Part shown: piece by piece, positions 19,973 through 29,506 of the stretch
Position numbering within the stretch: the first letter of the stretch is position 1
Layout: the number at the start of each line of letters is the position of its first letter
Assembly: GCA_004210455.1 (NCBI GenBank)
Contig: SEFA01000003.1
Span: 62,001 to 126,000 of the forward strand
Reading direction: 5' to 3'
Length of the DNA stretch: 64,000 bases
Source: Rubrivivax sp.
GTDB lineage: Bacteria > Pseudomonadota > Gammaproteobacteria > Burkholderiales > Burkholderiaceae_C
Program-made: the position numbers and the translations under genes
The notes under the pieces: model-generated
The model's input: only the letters and a program-made list of their open reading frames with translations
Databases searched by the model: none
What the model was told of the DNA's origin: nothing

Positions 19973-21179
19973 CGTCTGCCGCGGCCCGGTCGGGCAGTTC
20001 GGCGAAGAACGTCGACCCATGGCCCGGCGAACTCATCACGCCGACGCTGCCCCCCTGGGCCTCGACGATGCGCTTGCTCAGCGCCAGACCCAGGCCGGTG
20101 CCTCGATAACGCCGTCGATCCTCCGACGGCAGCTGCGTGAACTCGGTGAACAGCCGTGGCAGATCAGCGGCCGCGATCCCTGGGCCGGTGTCGCTGACCT
20201 CGATCCGGAAGCCGTGAGGGCCGGATCGCTCGCCGCGCACGACGATCTCGCCGTTGGCCGGCGTGAATTTCCAGGCATTGGACAGATAGTTGTAAAGCAC
20301 CTGCCGCAAGCGCAGCGGATCCGTCCAGACGCTCGCCAGAGCGTCGCCGATCTCGAGCCGGACCGTCATCGGCTTGTCGGTGAAGCTGCCCGTCACGATG
20401 TCGACCACTTCGCGCGCGACATCGACAAGGCGGGTCGCTTCCGGACGGAGGTCGATGCCGCCGGCATCGATCCGCGCCATGTCGAGGATGTCATTGATGA
20501 GCGCCAGCAGATGACGACCGCTGGTCAGGATGTGCCCGGCATAGCGCTGCACGGCCGGCGTGTCCATCGCGGCGGGCCCGTCGCCCAGCAGCTGGGAGAA
20601 CCCGATGATCGCGTTCAAGGGGGTCGGCAGCTCGTGCGACATGTTGGCCAGCACCCGTTCCTTCTGGCGGCTGGCCTCCAGGATGCGCTTGTTCTCGAGT
20701 TGCAGTTCCTCGCTGCGCAGTCGAAGTGCCTGCGAGCGCATCCGCTCGCGAGCCTCGCGGGCGCGCACGATGGCGTAATCGATGGCCCGCAGCAGCGAAC
20801 GGGGACGGACGTCCTGCTTCGACAGATAGTCCTGCGCGCCGGCCGTCATGCAGGACAACGCGAGCTGGTCATCCTCCAGACCGGTGAGCACGACGATCGG
20901 CGTGTCGCGCGCCTGCGACCGGACCGCCTTCACGCAGTCGATGCCTTGCGCATCGGGCAACCGCAGGTCCAGCAGGATGGCCGACACGCGCTGGTGCTGC
21001 AGCGTGCGCACCGCCTCGTCCAGTCTCGCCGCACGCACCACCCGCCGCGGCGGTACGGCGCCGCTTTCGGCCAGCAGGTCGGCGATCAGGTCCGCGTCGC
21101 CGTCGTTGTCCTCCACGAGCAGGATCGGCCAGCGCGCGCGCGAGGGTTCCAGGCCCAGGTCGTCAGGCAGCGCGCTCAT
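19959..21179 (-). CDS. Receiver-histidine kinase hybrid (third gene of phosphorelay operon)
   Basis: This soluble protein of 406 residues has a receiver domain first (Asp71 in ILLDLRLPD, Lys121 in YLSKQD). A linker coiled coil (about 135-175) leads to a HisKA domain with His181 and a HATPase domain with N, G1 (DTGPGIA) and G2 ([10 protein letters not shown]) boxes. The H-box reads SHELPTPLN where most kinases have HELRTPL, so Pro184 replaces the usual Arg. There is no membrane segment, so input should come through the receiver, probably by phosphate from the upstream kinase. The start overlaps the stop of the response-regulator gene by 4 bases. Confidence 0.92.
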   Translation of the reverse strand: MSALPDDLGLEPSRARWPILLVEDNDGDADLIADLLAESGAVPPRRVVRAARLDEAVRTLQHQRVSAILLDLRLPDAQGIDCVKAVRSQARDTPIVVLTGLEDDQLALSCMTAGAQDYLSKQDVRPRSLLRAIDYAIVRAREARERMRSQALRLRSEELQLENKRILEASRQKERVLANMSHELPTPLNAIIGFSQLLGDGPAAMDTPAVQRYAGHILTSGRHLLALINDILDMARIDAGGIDLRPEATRLVDVAREVVDIVTGSFTDKPMTVRLEIGDALASVWTDPLRLRQVLYNYLSNAWKFTPANGEIVVRGERSGPHGFRIEVSDTGPGIAAADLPRLFTEFTQLPSEDRRRYRGTGLGLALSKRIVEAQGGSVGVMSSPGHGSTFFAELPDRAAADVNAP

Positions 21180-21601
21180 GGCAGCTTCACCACCGTGAAC
21201 CAGAAACCCTCGATCGCCTGCACGATCGTCTGGAACGCCACCAGCCCCACGGGCTTGGTCACATAGCAGTTGGCCCCGAGCTGGTAGCTCCTGACGATGT
21301 CATGCTCGGCATCGGACGAAGTCAGCACCACCACCGGGATCTCCCGCAGACCGGGCTCCTGCTTGATCCGCGCCAGCACCTCCCGGCCTGTCACCTTGGG
21401 CAGGTTCAGGTCGAGCAGGATGAGGTCAGGCGAGACGACCGCCTCGAACGGCGGTTGGCGCAGCAGCCGGGCCAGCGCCTGCGCGCCGTCGACCGCCACG
21501 GCGATGTCCAGTTTCAGCTTGCCTTGCTCCAGGGTCTCGATCACCAGATCGGCGTCGCCGGGGTTGTCCTCGACCAGGAGGACGCTGAGCGGCCGGCTCA
21601 C
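21176..21601 (-). CDS. Stand-alone response regulator (Rcp1-like receiver)
   Basis: A single receiver domain of 141 residues with Asp64 as phospho-acceptor ([10 protein letters not shown]), an acidic pair in VEDNPGDAD and Lys116 in YVTKPVG. There is no output domain. The loop and C-terminal helix follow the cyanobacterial phytochrome regulator (Rcp1) type, which partners with light- or PAS-sensing kinases. It overlaps the genes on both sides by 4 bases (ATGA), so the three proteins are made together. It most likely shuttles phosphate between the PAS kinase upstream and the receiver-kinase downstream, or binds a target protein. Confidence 0.92.
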   Translation of the reverse strand: MSRPLSVLLVEDNPGDADLVIETLEQGKLKLDIAVAVDGAQALARLLRQPPFEAVVSPDLILLDLNLPKVTGREVLARIKQEPGLREIPVVVLTSSDAEHDIVRSYQLGANCYVTKPVGLVAFQTIVQAIEGFWFTVVKLP

Positions 21602-22698
21602 GAGGCGTCCTCCGGCCGGGCGGCGGACAGCGTGAAGGAGACGACGCTGCCGCGCCCCGGTTCGGAGTCGATCCGGATCGTCCCGCCGTGTCGCTCCACG
21701 ATGCGCTTGGCGATCGCCAGACCGATGCCGCTGCCGTCGTAACGCCCCTGCTCGTGCAGGCGCTGGAACATCTGGAAGACGCGTTCAGCGTATTGCATGT
21801 CGATGCCGATGCCGTTGTCGCTCACGCTGAACCGCCAGCGCGGGCCTTCGCGGGTCGCCTCGACGCGCACGAGAGGCGCCGACTCCGAACGGAACTTGAT
21901 GGCGTTGCTCACCAGGTTCTGCAACAGCTGGTGCAGCTGGACCTCGTCGGCCAGCACAAGCGGCAGCGGCCCGGCCTCCACGGCGCCGCCCGACTCGCGC
22001 AGGAGGCGCTGCAGGCCGTGCGTGACCGCGGCGAGCACCTCTCCGGCAGCGACCGGCGCCAGCGGCTTGCCCTGCGACCCCACCCGGGAATAGGCCAGCA
22101 GGTCGGCCACTAGCCGCTGCATCCGGCGCGCGCCGTCGGACGCATAGTGGATGTACTTGTCGGCGCGATCGTCGAGCTGCCCCGCATACCGTTGCGCCAG
22201 GAGCTCGGTGTAGTTGGCGACCATGCGCAGCGGCTCCTGCAGATCGTGGGAAGCCACATAGGCGAACTGCTCCAGGTCCGCATTGCTGCGACGAAGTTCG
22301 TCCTCGTAGCGTTCCCGCGCGTTCTTGCGCTCGGTGATGTCGATGATGGAGGCAAGCGTGCACAAGCCTTCGTCCGTGTCGATCGGACTCAGGCCGATCT
22401 CTATCGGCACTTCCTCGCCCCCCTTGCGCCGTCCGAACAGGTCCCGCCCCGCGCCCATGGGCCGCGTCTCGGGCTGGGCGAAGAACTGCGCGACATGACG
22501 CGGATGTTCCCCGTGGAAACGGCTCGGTATCAGCAGCTCCACCGGTGCGTCGAGCAACTCGTCACGGGCGTAGCCGAAGAGCTCTTCGGCCTTGCGGTTG
22601 ACCAGCCGGATCCGGCGTCGGCGATCCACGAGCACGATGGCGCTCGGGATCGCCTCCACGATCGACCGGTAACGGTCGTCGCTGCGGTCGATGGACAT
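21598..22698 (-). CDS. PAS-domain histidine kinase (first gene of phosphorelay operon)
   Basis: This protein of 366 residues has an N-terminal PAS domain (about 8-125, [21 protein letters not shown]). A short coiled coil, a HisKA domain with His151 in [13 protein letters not shown], and a HATPase domain ([30 protein letters not shown]) follow. The DLQEPLR H-box is the phytochrome-like kinase type, but no GAF/PHY chromophore domain is present. There is no membrane segment, so the signal is cytosolic. The operon runs 22698 to 19959 with 4-base overlaps, and its promoter should lie in the 226-bp gap shared with the divergent amino-acid dehydrogenase gene. Confidence 0.92.
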   Translation of the reverse strand: MSIDRSDDRYRSIVEAIPSAIVLVDRRRRIRLVNRKAEELFGYARDELLDAPVELLIPSRFHGEHPRHVAQFFAQPETRPMGAGRDLFGRRKGGEEVPIEIGLSPIDTDEGLCTLASIIDITERKNARERYEDELRRSNADLEQFAYVASHDLQEPLRMVANYTELLAQRYAGQLDDRADKYIHYASDGARRMQRLVADLLAYSRVGSQGKPLAPVAAGEVLAAVTHGLQRLLRESGGAVEAGPLPLVLADEVQLHQLLQNLVSNAIKFRSESAPLVRVEATREGPRWRFSVSDNGIGIDMQYAERVFQMFQRLHEQGRYDGSGIGLAIAKRIVERHGGTIRIDSEPGRGSVVSFTLSAARPEDAS

Positions 22699-22924
22699 GG
22701 GGGAACCTCCCAGCCTGACGATTCGTCCGTCTTTGAATTTCTCTGCAGCACCGGTGTATCACGGGCCAATCCGTGCGCCAATCGCCCGACAAGGGGACGG
22801 CGTGGTTGCTGCGGCACAGGCGGGCCAAGCGGCTTAAACTGCCGGCCCGCACGCCACAAGCGTGACATCCCCTGCCGGATCGTCAGCGTCCGGTCTTCTT
22901 CAAGCATCACAAGTGCAGGTTCCC

Positions 22925-24031
22925 ATGAACGCCATCACCGACATCGCCCGCGCCCTCGCCGCCGGTTCGACCGACGCCATCCCCTCGTCCCTCTTCGGCC
23001 TGCCCGACCAGGCGCCGCACGAACGCGTGCTGCTGGCCGCGGATCCGGAAACCGGCCTCAAGGCGATCCTGGCGGTGCACAGCACCGCGCGCGGCCCGGC
23101 CTTCGGCGGCTGCCGCTTCTGGAACTACGACAACGAGCTGGCCGCGCTGAACGACGCGCTGCGCCTGTCGCAGGGCATGAGCCTGAAGAACGCGCTGGCC
23201 AACCTGCCCTTCGGCGGCGGCAAGGCGGTGATCATCAAGCCGCAGGGCGATGTCGACCGCGCCGCGCTGTTCGCGGCCTTCGGCCGCGCGGTGCAGTCGC
23301 TGCAGGGCGCCTACATCACCGCCGAGGACGTCGGCACCACCACGGCCGACATGAAGGGCATGATGGCCCAGACGCAGTACGTGTCGGGCATCCCGCGCGA
23401 AGGCGCCTTCGGCGGCGACCCCAGCCCCAAGACCGCCTACGGCGTGTTCGTGTCCATCGACGAAGGCGTCAAGCGCGTGCTGCGCCGCGAATCGCTCGAA
23501 GGCGTGCGCGTCGCGCTGCAGGGCCTGGGCGCGGTGGGCTGGCACCTGGCTGAATACCTGCATCGCGCCGGCGCCAAGCTGGTCGTCGCCGACGTGAACG
23601 CCGAGAAGGTCGCGCGCGCGCAGGTCGAGCTGGGCGCGAAGGCCGTCGGCATCCACGAGATCCTGGCGGCGGACGTCGACGTCGTCGCGCCGTGCGCGCT
23701 GGGCGCGACGCTGAACGCGCAGAGCATCCCCGCGTTGCAGGCCGCGCTGATCGCCGGCGCCGCCAACAACCAGCTGGCCACGGCCGCCGACGGCGACGCG
23801 CTGCAGGCCCGCGGCATCACCTACCTGCCGGACTATCTGGTGAACGCCGGCGGCATCATCAGCGTCGCGCGCGAGTTCCGCAACGAAGGCGAGGAGAACG
23901 CGGTGATGGCCGAGGTCGGCCAGATCCGCCATCGCGTCGCCGAGCTGCTGGACCGCATCCAGGTCAGCGGCCAGACGCCGGCGCGCGAGGCCGACGCCTG
24001 GGCGCGTTCGCTGCTGGTCAAGCCGGTCTGA
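22925..24031 (+). CDS. Glu/Leu/Phe/Val dehydrogenase (leucine dehydrogenase type)
   Basis: 368 residues, the usual size of leucine/valine dehydrogenases rather than of the longer glutamate enzymes. It catalyses NAD-dependent oxidative deamination of a branched-chain or aromatic amino acid. The substrate half has GPAFGGCRFW, MSLKNALANLPFGGGKAVI with the catalytic Lys, and TAEDVGTTT. The cofactor half has VALQGLGAVGWHLAEYL followed by an acidic strand end (VADVNAEK) favouring NAD, and then NNQLA and YLPDYLVNAGGI. ATG 22925 is preceded by a modest AGG site. It stands alone on the plus strand. Confidence 0.93.
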   Translation: MNAITDIARALAAGSTDAIPSSLFGLPDQAPHERVLLAADPETGLKAILAVHSTARGPAFGGCRFWNYDNELAALNDALRLSQGMSLKNALANLPFGGGKAVIIKPQGDVDRAALFAAFGRAVQSLQGAYITAEDVGTTTADMKGMMAQTQYVSGIPREGAFGGDPSPKTAYGVFVSIDEGVKRVLRRESLEGVRVALQGLGAVGWHLAEYLHRAGAKLVVADVNAEKVARAQVELGAKAVGIHEILAADVDVVAPCALGATLNAQSIPALQAALIAGAANNQLATAADGDALQARGITYLPDYLVNAGGIISVAREFRNEGEENAVMAEVGQIRHRVAELLDRIQVSGQTPAREADAWARSLLVKPV

Positions 24032-24061
24032 TCGCTCCCGCTTCGCGATGACAACGGCGCC

Positions 24062-24256
24062 TTGACGGCGGCGTTGTCGACGGGACTGGCGGGCGGCAAT
24101 GCGTATCTGAACGTGCACTCGACCTGCGCGCCGGGCGGGGAGATCCGCGGCTTGCTGGCGACCAGCGCGGTGCCCGAGCCGTCGAGTGACGCGTTGATGA
24201 TCGCCGGTGCGCTCACGGTCGGCGGTCTGGCGCGGCGGCGCACGCACCAGGGCTGA
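24062..24256 (+). pseudogene. 3' remnant of a CHRD-domain protein with PEP-CTERM sorting tail
   Basis: Only the last ~60 residues of a longer protein remain. GGNAYLNVHSTCAPGGEIRG is the end of a CHRD domain, and VPEPSS, a hydrophobic run (ALMIAGALTVGGLA) and a basic end (RRR) form a PEP-CTERM exosortase signal. The frame carries on upstream only to about 24030, where it meets the end of the dehydrogenase gene; no signal peptide or start with a ribosome site exists. The N-terminal part has evidently been deleted. An intact PEP-CTERM family member and an exosortase should exist elsewhere in the genome. Confidence 0.75.
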
Positions 24257-24453
24257 CCGGGGCGGACGCCGCCGATCCGCCGCCCGATTGACGGCGTCGC
24301 CCTGTCATCGACCGACACACGTCGGGGACACGTCAGACGGTCCAACCCCTCCCTGCGTCGGTATGCTCCAGGCTCTGCCCTCCACGGGGAGCCCCCGAAA
24401 AGAACGGGCCTCCGATCGGAGCGGCTGCGGGAGCAGTGGGGAGGAACGGCAAG

Positions 24454-26679
24454 ATGGTCATCGAGAGGTTCTGGTTGCGTTGGCCGACGGCGGTGCTCGT
24501 CTTCGTCGCCGCGACCTGGCTCAACCTGCAGCTCCAGCCGGCGCTCAGCGGCCGCGAGCCGTTGCTGCCCTACTTCCCCTCGCTGGTGATCGTCGGACTG
24601 GTCTGCGGCATGGCGCCGGCGCTGACCTTCCTGATCGCGGCCAGCCTCGCGATCCTCTACCTCTGGGTCGAGCCTGTCGGACAGATGTTCCCGGTCAACT
24701 CGCTGCCGGACGCCGCGATGGTCGTGCTGTTCCTGCTGACGGGGTCACTGGTCGCCTCGGTATCTGCCTGGGCGGGGCGGCTGATGCAGAAGGAGCGCAA
24801 CAGCCGCCGGCGGCTCAACCTCGCGCTGGCCGCGGGCCGCATGATCACCTGGGACTGGGACGCCGTGACCGGCTTCGCCACCACCGGCGGCGGCGCCAAG
24901 CAGCTCTTCGGCCAGCACTGGAAGTCCATCGACGACATGCTGGCCGGCATGTCCGCCGAGGACGCGACGCGCTTCCGCGACCGCTACCGCTACGCCACGC
25001 AGAGCGGCGGCCGCTTCAGCCTGGCCTGCCCGATCACGCGCGCGGACGACGGCGAGGTCGTCTGGACCCAGTTCGACGGCTACGTGAGCCTGGACGCGAA
25101 GGGCCGCGCGGTGCATGCCTACGGCGTCGCGGTCGACGTCACGCAGCAGCAGGAGGCGCTGCGCGCCAGCCAGGCCGCGGAGGAGCGTTTCCACCTCGCG
25201 CTGCAGAGCGGCAAGGTGATGGCCTGGGAATGCGACGTCCAGGGCCGCTACACCTGGGCCTTCAACACGCCGATGGGCTTCACGCGCGAGGCGCTGATCG
25301 GCGCGGAGGTCGGCAGCCTGGTCGGCGAGCCGGAGTTCGCCGGCATCGTCCGCGAGGCGGTGCTGACAGGTCACTCGATGAACCTGGCGCAGCGCACGAC
25401 GCACAGCGGCAGGACCTACCAGCTGCTCACCTCGCTGCGGCCGATCATGGCGGAGGACGGCCAGGTGCAGCGGGTGATCGGGGCGACGGTGGACGTCACC
25501 GAGCTGTCGGCGGCGCAGGAGGAACTGCGGCGCGAGAGCGAGCGCAAGGACTCCTTCCTGGCCACGCTCGCGCACGAGCTGCGCAACCCCATGGCGCCGA
25601 TCCGCTACGCGGTCGCGATGCTGCGGCAGTCGTCGTCGGACGACACCCGCGCGCAGGCCACGGACATCATCGCGCGGCAGTCGGCGCACATGGCGCGGCT
25701 GCTGGACGACCTGCTGGACATGAGCCGCATCACGCGCAACGTGGTCGAGCTCAAGCGCCAGGTCATCGACCTGCGCACGGTGGTGCGGCAGGCGCTGGAG
25801 GCGATCGAGCCGCTGTATGTCGAAATGCAGCACCGCGTCACGCTGTCGCTGCCGCCGGCCGCGGTGCCGGTGGACGGCGATCCGACACGGCTGCAGCAGG
25901 TGCTGGGCAACCTGCTGGACAACGCGGCCAAGTACAGCCCGGAGCCGGGCGAGGTGGATGTGAACGTCGCGGTGGTGTCGGGACGGGCCCAGATCACGGT
26001 GACGGACCGGGGCGTGGGCATCGCGCCGTCGATGCAGCCGCGGGTCTTCGAGCTGTTCACGCGCATCGATGCGCGCGGTCCGGCGCCGTCGGGGCTGGGC
26101 ATCGGCCTGGCCGTGTCGAAACAGCTGGTGCAGCTGCACGACGGCACGATCGCCGTGGCGAGCGAAGGCATCGGACACGGCAGCCGTTTCACGGTCAGCC
26201 TGCCGTTGGTGGAGAACGCCCCGGCCGCCCTCGCGAGCGCGGACGGGACCTCGGTCGACGGCGCACGCCCGCTGGCGGCGCAGAGTCGGAGTCAGACCCT
26301 GGTCCTGGTCGTCGACGACAACGTCGACGCCGCCAATACGCTGGCCGAGGTGTTGCGTGGCGTCGGGTATCGCGCGACCGTCGCCTACAGCGGCGAGGAG
26401 GCGCTGGCGGTCTTCGAACGCACGCAGCCGCGCGTGGTGCTGCTGGACATCGGCCTGCCCGGGCTCTCCGGCACGGATGTCGCGCGCCAGCTGAGATCGA
26501 CGCCGGGCGCCGAGCCGCTCGCGCTGATCGCGATCACCGGCTGGGGCCAGCGCTCCGACCGCGAGGCCACCGCCGCCGCGGGCTTCGACGCCCACCTGGT
26601 CAAGCCGGTGGAGTTCAACGAGCTGGAGCAGGTGATGGAAGAACTGCTCGACGCAGGGAACCCGGCCGTCCAGGTATGA
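24454..26679 (+). CDS. Membrane PAS hybrid histidine kinase with C-terminal receiver
   Basis: 741 residues. The N-terminal ~115 residues hold about three or four hydrophobic helices (WPTAVLVFVAATWL, LVIVGLVCGMAPALTFLIAA, AAMVVLFLLTGSLVASV), a MASE/DUF4118-like sensor part. Two PAS-like domains follow (about 125-230 and 240-355). The HisKA domain has His374 in LAHELRNPMAPI. The HATPase domain has NLLDNAAKYS, DRGVGIA and GLGIGLAVSK. The C-terminal receiver has Asp665 in VVLLDIGLPG and a Lys in HLVKPVEF. ATG 24454 is chosen because GGAGG lies about 10 bases upstream; GTG 24436 is the alternative. No partner regulator is adjacent, so phosphate probably goes on to a protein encoded elsewhere. Confidence 0.93.
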   Translation: MVIERFWLRWPTAVLVFVAATWLNLQLQPALSGREPLLPYFPSLVIVGLVCGMAPALTFLIAASLAILYLWVEPVGQMFPVNSLPDAAMVVLFLLTGSLVASVSAWAGRLMQKERNSRRRLNLALAAGRMITWDWDAVTGFATTGGGAKQLFGQHWKSIDDMLAGMSAEDATRFRDRYRYATQSGGRFSLACPITRADDGEVVWTQFDGYVSLDAKGRAVHAYGVAVDVTQQQEALRASQAAEERFHLALQSGKVMAWECDVQGRYTWAFNTPMGFTREALIGAEVGSLVGEPEFAGIVREAVLTGHSMNLAQRTTHSGRTYQLLTSLRPIMAEDGQVQRVIGATVDVTELSAAQEELRRESERKDSFLATLAHELRNPMAPIRYAVAMLRQSSSDDTRAQATDIIARQSAHMARLLDDLLDMSRITRNVVELKRQVIDLRTVVRQALEAIEPLYVEMQHRVTLSLPPAAVPVDGDPTRLQQVLGNLLDNAAKYSPEPGEVDVNVAVVSGRAQITVTDRGVGIAPSMQPRVFELFTRIDARGPAPSGLGIGLAVSKQLVQLHDGTIAVASEGIGHGSRFTVSLPLVENAPAALASADGTSVDGARPLAAQSRSQTLVLVVDDNVDAANTLAEVLRGVGYRATVAYSGEEALAVFERTQPRVVLLDIGLPGLSGTDVARQLRSTPGAEPLALIAITGWGQRSDREATAAAGFDAHLVKPVEFNELEQVMEELLDAGNPAVQV

Positions 26680-26718
26680 CTGCTGGACGCAGGGCGTCTC
26701 GCCGTTCAGGGATGACTA

Positions 26719-26736
26719 CCTCTCCCGCTTGCGAGA
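26719..26736. repeat. Degenerate copy of a REP-like palindrome
   Basis: CTCTCCCGCTTGCGAGAG resembles the perfect palindrome at 46640-46663 but has lost two bases from its right arm. It sits between two converging genes. Confidence 0.55.
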
Positions 26737-26787
26737 GCGTGGGGCCAGCGGCCTCGGGAGTCCACCAGATCCTGCTCGCCAGCGAGG

Positions 26788-27654
26788 TCAAGCGATCAAC
26801 GCCGCACCGAACACCAGCGCGCCCATGCCCACCAGCAGCAGGGGCAGATAGAGCGCCGTGAGCACCCCGCCCCGCCAGACGCCGCCCCACCAGCTGGTGC
26901 CGTAGACGGTGCGCAGCGCGATGACACCGTGCAGCAGCACCAGCGCGACGATGCCGGTCGCCGCGGCCGGCAGCACGATCGCCAACAGGTAGGCGGCAAA
27001 CCAGCAGGCATGCAGGTGCAGCGCGAAGACGAAATGCTCGGCGTACTTCATCCGCCGCCGCAGGAAGACCAGTGCGAGCAGGCCGGCGAAGACCGGCTGC
27101 ATCAACAGCATCGCGTACGGTGCGAGCTTGTCCAGGCGCTTCTGCACCTGCACGGCGGAGCTGCTGGCCAGGCGCTCGCCGACGCCGTCGAGGCGACGTT
27201 GCCAGTCGGTGCAATGACTGCCTGGGCTGGAGCAACTGCCCTGGCGCGCCTGCGCGATGGCCTGTTCGTCGCGCGTCACCTTGAGCCCGTGATCGCCGGG
27301 CAGCAGATGCACGGCGATGAAGAAGATGAAGCTGAGGCTCAGGTAGAGGCGCAACGGCTGTACATATCTCCGGCGTCGGCCGATGAAGTACTCGCGCGTC
27401 AGACGTCCGGGCAGGAACAGCATCGCCCACAGGGTCCGCCACAACGGCCCCTCGAGCGCGACGTAGTGGCCGACGAATTCATGGATGAACTCGCGCATCG
27501 AGGCCGCGTGCAGATGGGCTTCCTGGCCGCAATGGGGACAGAAGTGCCCGCCGGGCTGGAGCGCCAGATCGCAGTTGTGGCAGGTCGCGTCGGCGGGCGC
27601 CGGGGGGTGGCCCGAAGGAGGGACCGAAGCGGGGACCGAAGGAAGAGGCGTCAT
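26788..27654 (-). CDS. DUF3667 family membrane protein
   Basis: 288 residues. A four-cysteine zinc-ribbon-like motif near the N-terminus (CHNCDL and CPHCGQ) is followed by a helix with FIHEFVGHYVALEGPLWRTL and the family phrase FLPGRLTREYF. A long soluble loop (about 120-180) precedes four or so hydrophobic segments at the C-terminus. This is the normal DUF3667 layout; its function is unknown. The gene is divergent from the small secreted protein gene at 27846 and converges with the hybrid kinase gene. Confidence 0.85.
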   Translation of the reverse strand: MTPLPSVPASVPPSGHPPAPADATCHNCDLALQPGGHFCPHCGQEAHLHAASMREFIHEFVGHYVALEGPLWRTLWAMLFLPGRLTREYFIGRRRRYVQPLRLYLSLSFIFFIAVHLLPGDHGLKVTRDEQAIAQARQGSCSSPGSHCTDWQRRLDGVGERLASSSAVQVQKRLDKLAPYAMLLMQPVFAGLLALVFLRRRMKYAEHFVFALHLHACWFAAYLLAIVLPAAATGIVALVLLHGVIALRTVYGTSWWGGVWRGGVLTALYLPLLLVGMGALVFGAALIA

Positions 27655-27845
27655 CGCGGGCGGCTCCGAAGTCGTCGTAGGCGCGCCGGCGATTCACTCC
27701 CTGCCGGTCGAGTGGGCCCGATGATAGGTCGCGGGCATGGAAGTCCCGGGTCGGGTTCCCCCGGAGCGAGGCGGCGCTGGCATGCCGGTTGCCTGTTGTC
27801 GGCAAGGGCCTCAGGAGGAGGCCGGCATCACAACAGGAGTCCGTC

Positions 27846-28310
27846 ATGACCTTCCGCCACCTCGCCGCCGCCCTCGTCGGCACCGCCGCCCTGCTGACCG
27901 GCATCGGCGCCTCGGCCCAATCCGTCGGCAAGTCGTCCGATGCCGAGCGGGACGTGGGCCGCGCCGCCCCCGGGCAGGACAACTCCTACTTCAACGTCAC
28001 GGCGAAGAACCGCATCCCGGCGCCGCTGCTGCCGCTCAAGAAGGGCCAGTGCGTGATCTGGTATCCCGAGAAGGGCATCGCGGAGCACACGGGGCCGATG
28101 CCCTGCTCGCCGCTGCCCAAGGTCGAGCCGGGCGGCTGGCTGATCGCGCCGTCGAAGGATCCGGTGATCCTCGAAGCGGCGGTCTATCACGCGGAGAACC
28201 CCGGCGTCGTCATCGCCCGCGGCTCCTTTGATGCGCGCACGCGCTACCTCGTGCGCACGTTGGATCCGGACAGCAAGATGGATATCCAGAAGGGCAAGGC
28301 GAAGCCCTGA
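27846..28310 (+). CDS. Small secreted protein of unknown function
   Basis: I do not recognise the family. The protein is 154 residues with a clear signal peptide (FRHLAAALVGTAALLTGIGASAQ, cut near residue 25). The mature part is proline- and lysine-rich with two cysteines (QCVIWYP and MPCSPLP) that could form one disulfide. A good ribosome site (AGGAG) lies 6-7 bases before ATG 27846. It is a single gene between a divergent DUF3667 gene and a convergent Cld-family gene. Confidence 0.8.
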   Translation: MTFRHLAAALVGTAALLTGIGASAQSVGKSSDAERDVGRAAPGQDNSYFNVTAKNRIPAPLLPLKKGQCVIWYPEKGIAEHTGPMPCSPLPKVEPGGWLIAPSKDPVILEAAVYHAENPGVVIARGSFDARTRYLVRTLDPDSKMDIQKGKAKP

Positions 28311-28370
28311 ACGGGTTCAAGTGCTCCGGCGTCAGGTCTCGGCAGCAGCGAAGCTGATGGCGAGGGTCCG

Positions 28371-28973
28371 TCAGGCCTCGCGCATCAGCCGCAACTCGAC
28401 TTCCCAGTCGACATAGCTCCACTCGTGCGTGCTGCGGAGATCCCGCAACAGCTTGTCGAAGATGGGCTCATCCTGCGGCGCGTACTCGAACCAGGTCAGG
28501 AAGTCGAACGGCTCCGGCGTGGGCAGGTCTCGGCAGTGGTGCAATCGGCGCGCGATCGCCGGCAAGGCCTGAAGACCGATGGCGATGTGGCGGGAGTCCG
28601 CTTCGAAGATCCGTCGGCGTTCGTCCTGGGTCAGCGCCCACCAGGTCGCGTTCTTTCGGATCGGGATCAGCGCCGCGCAGGTAGCGCCGGGATGGCCCAG
28701 TGGCTCCTGCCTGTTGACCAGCGCGGCCTTCTCCTCGCGCTCCACGTAGCGCTCGTTGCTCGTCACGCCGCTGAGCATCCAATGCATCGAATCAGGTGTC
28801 GGCGAGGTCGGCGGCAAGACCGTCAGGGCGGCCACGTCCGCGAGCGCTTCACCGACGATCACACGCTGATCGAGCACCTGCCAGTCGCCGCGATCGACGC
28901 CGGCAAACCGGAAGTAGCGGGCGCTGAGCGACGCACCAGCGTGCGTGCCGTCAAGCGATGGCAATCGACTCAT
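28371..28973 (-). CDS. Chlorite dismutase (Cld/HemQ-superfamily) protein
   Basis: 200 residues. The C-terminal half matches the Cld family as I remember it: ALIPIRKNATWWALTQDER, then HIAIGLQALPAIARRLHHC, FDFLTWFEY and a final EWSYVDWEVELRL. The histidine pair in RLHHC lies where the proximal haem ligand of Cld proteins sits. True chlorite dismutases and HemQ share this fold, so the substrate is uncertain. No other chlorate genes are present, which argues against chlorate respiration. ATG 28973 overlaps the stop of the upstream GNAT gene by one base (TGATG), so the two genes are coupled. Confidence 0.75.
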   Translation of the reverse strand: MSRLPSLDGTHAGASLSARYFRFAGVDRGDWQVLDQRVIVGEALADVAALTVLPPTSPTPDSMHWMLSGVTSNERYVEREEKAALVNRQEPLGHPGATCAALIPIRKNATWWALTQDERRRIFEADSRHIAIGLQALPAIARRLHHCRDLPTPEPFDFLTWFEYAPQDEPIFDKLLRDLRSTHEWSYVDWEVELRLMREA

Positions 28974-29428
28974 CACAGTTGCTTCTCCAAGACGCGCCGC
29001 CGCATCTCCGCGGGATAGTCGATGAAACCCAACGACTGGTAGAGCGATCGTGCTTCCGGCGTTGCGCCGAGATTGAACTCGCGTACACCCAGCGCCTCGC
29101 ATCGCGCCATCACGTTGGCGACGAGAGAACGCGCGATGCCATGGCCTCGATGCTTCGGCTCGACGAAGACGTTGGCGACACGCCCCATCAGTCCGCCCGG
29201 ATTGGCGCGCGTCGGACCCCAGTCCAGCAGCACGACGCCGGCACCGCCGACGACTGCGCCACCGTGGTTCGCAAACAGGCCGACATAGCGCCCGGCATCA
29301 ATGCGAGGCGCCAGCCACGCCGTGTAGCCTGCACGGCGATGCGCATCTTCTTGGCGGTAGCACGCATGCGCGGCGATCTGATCGGCATCCGAAAGCAGAA
29401 CGGCGCGTTCAGTCCAAAAAGGATTCAT
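28973..29428 (-). CDS. GNAT-family N-acetyltransferase
   Basis: This 151-residue enzyme would transfer an acetyl group from acetyl-CoA to an unknown amine. The acetyl-CoA-binding motif A is VANVFVEPKHRGHGIARSLVANVM, with the Q/RxxGxG/A loop RGHGIA. The C-terminal YQSLGFIDYP is the usual beta-bulge and helix. ATG 29428 is chosen; an upstream start would add 12 residues. It is the first gene of a two-gene unit with the Cld-family protein. Confidence 0.88.
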   Translation of the reverse strand: MNPFWTERAVLLSDADQIAAHACYRQEDAHRRAGYTAWLAPRIDAGRYVGLFANHGGAVVGGAGVVLLDWGPTRANPGGLMGRVANVFVEPKHRGHGIARSLVANVMARCEALGVREFNLGATPEARSLYQSLGFIDYPAEMRRRVLEKQL

Positions 29429-29506
29429 CGAGATTGGCGGGATCAACAAGGCTCCGCGCAACACTCTATCCTCGGCTCACGGCCCTCGGATCCGGCGCTC
29501 AACGTT

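Noticed and set aside
22147-23553. Long plus-strand frame opposite the PAS kinase and across the dehydrogenase start
   Set aside because: It spans two real genes on both strands; its arginine-rich composition marks a frame shadow.
28371-28973. True chlorite dismutase for (per)chlorate respiration
   Set aside because: No chlorate reductase or related genes are in the window, and the superfamily also includes HemQ and unknown members.
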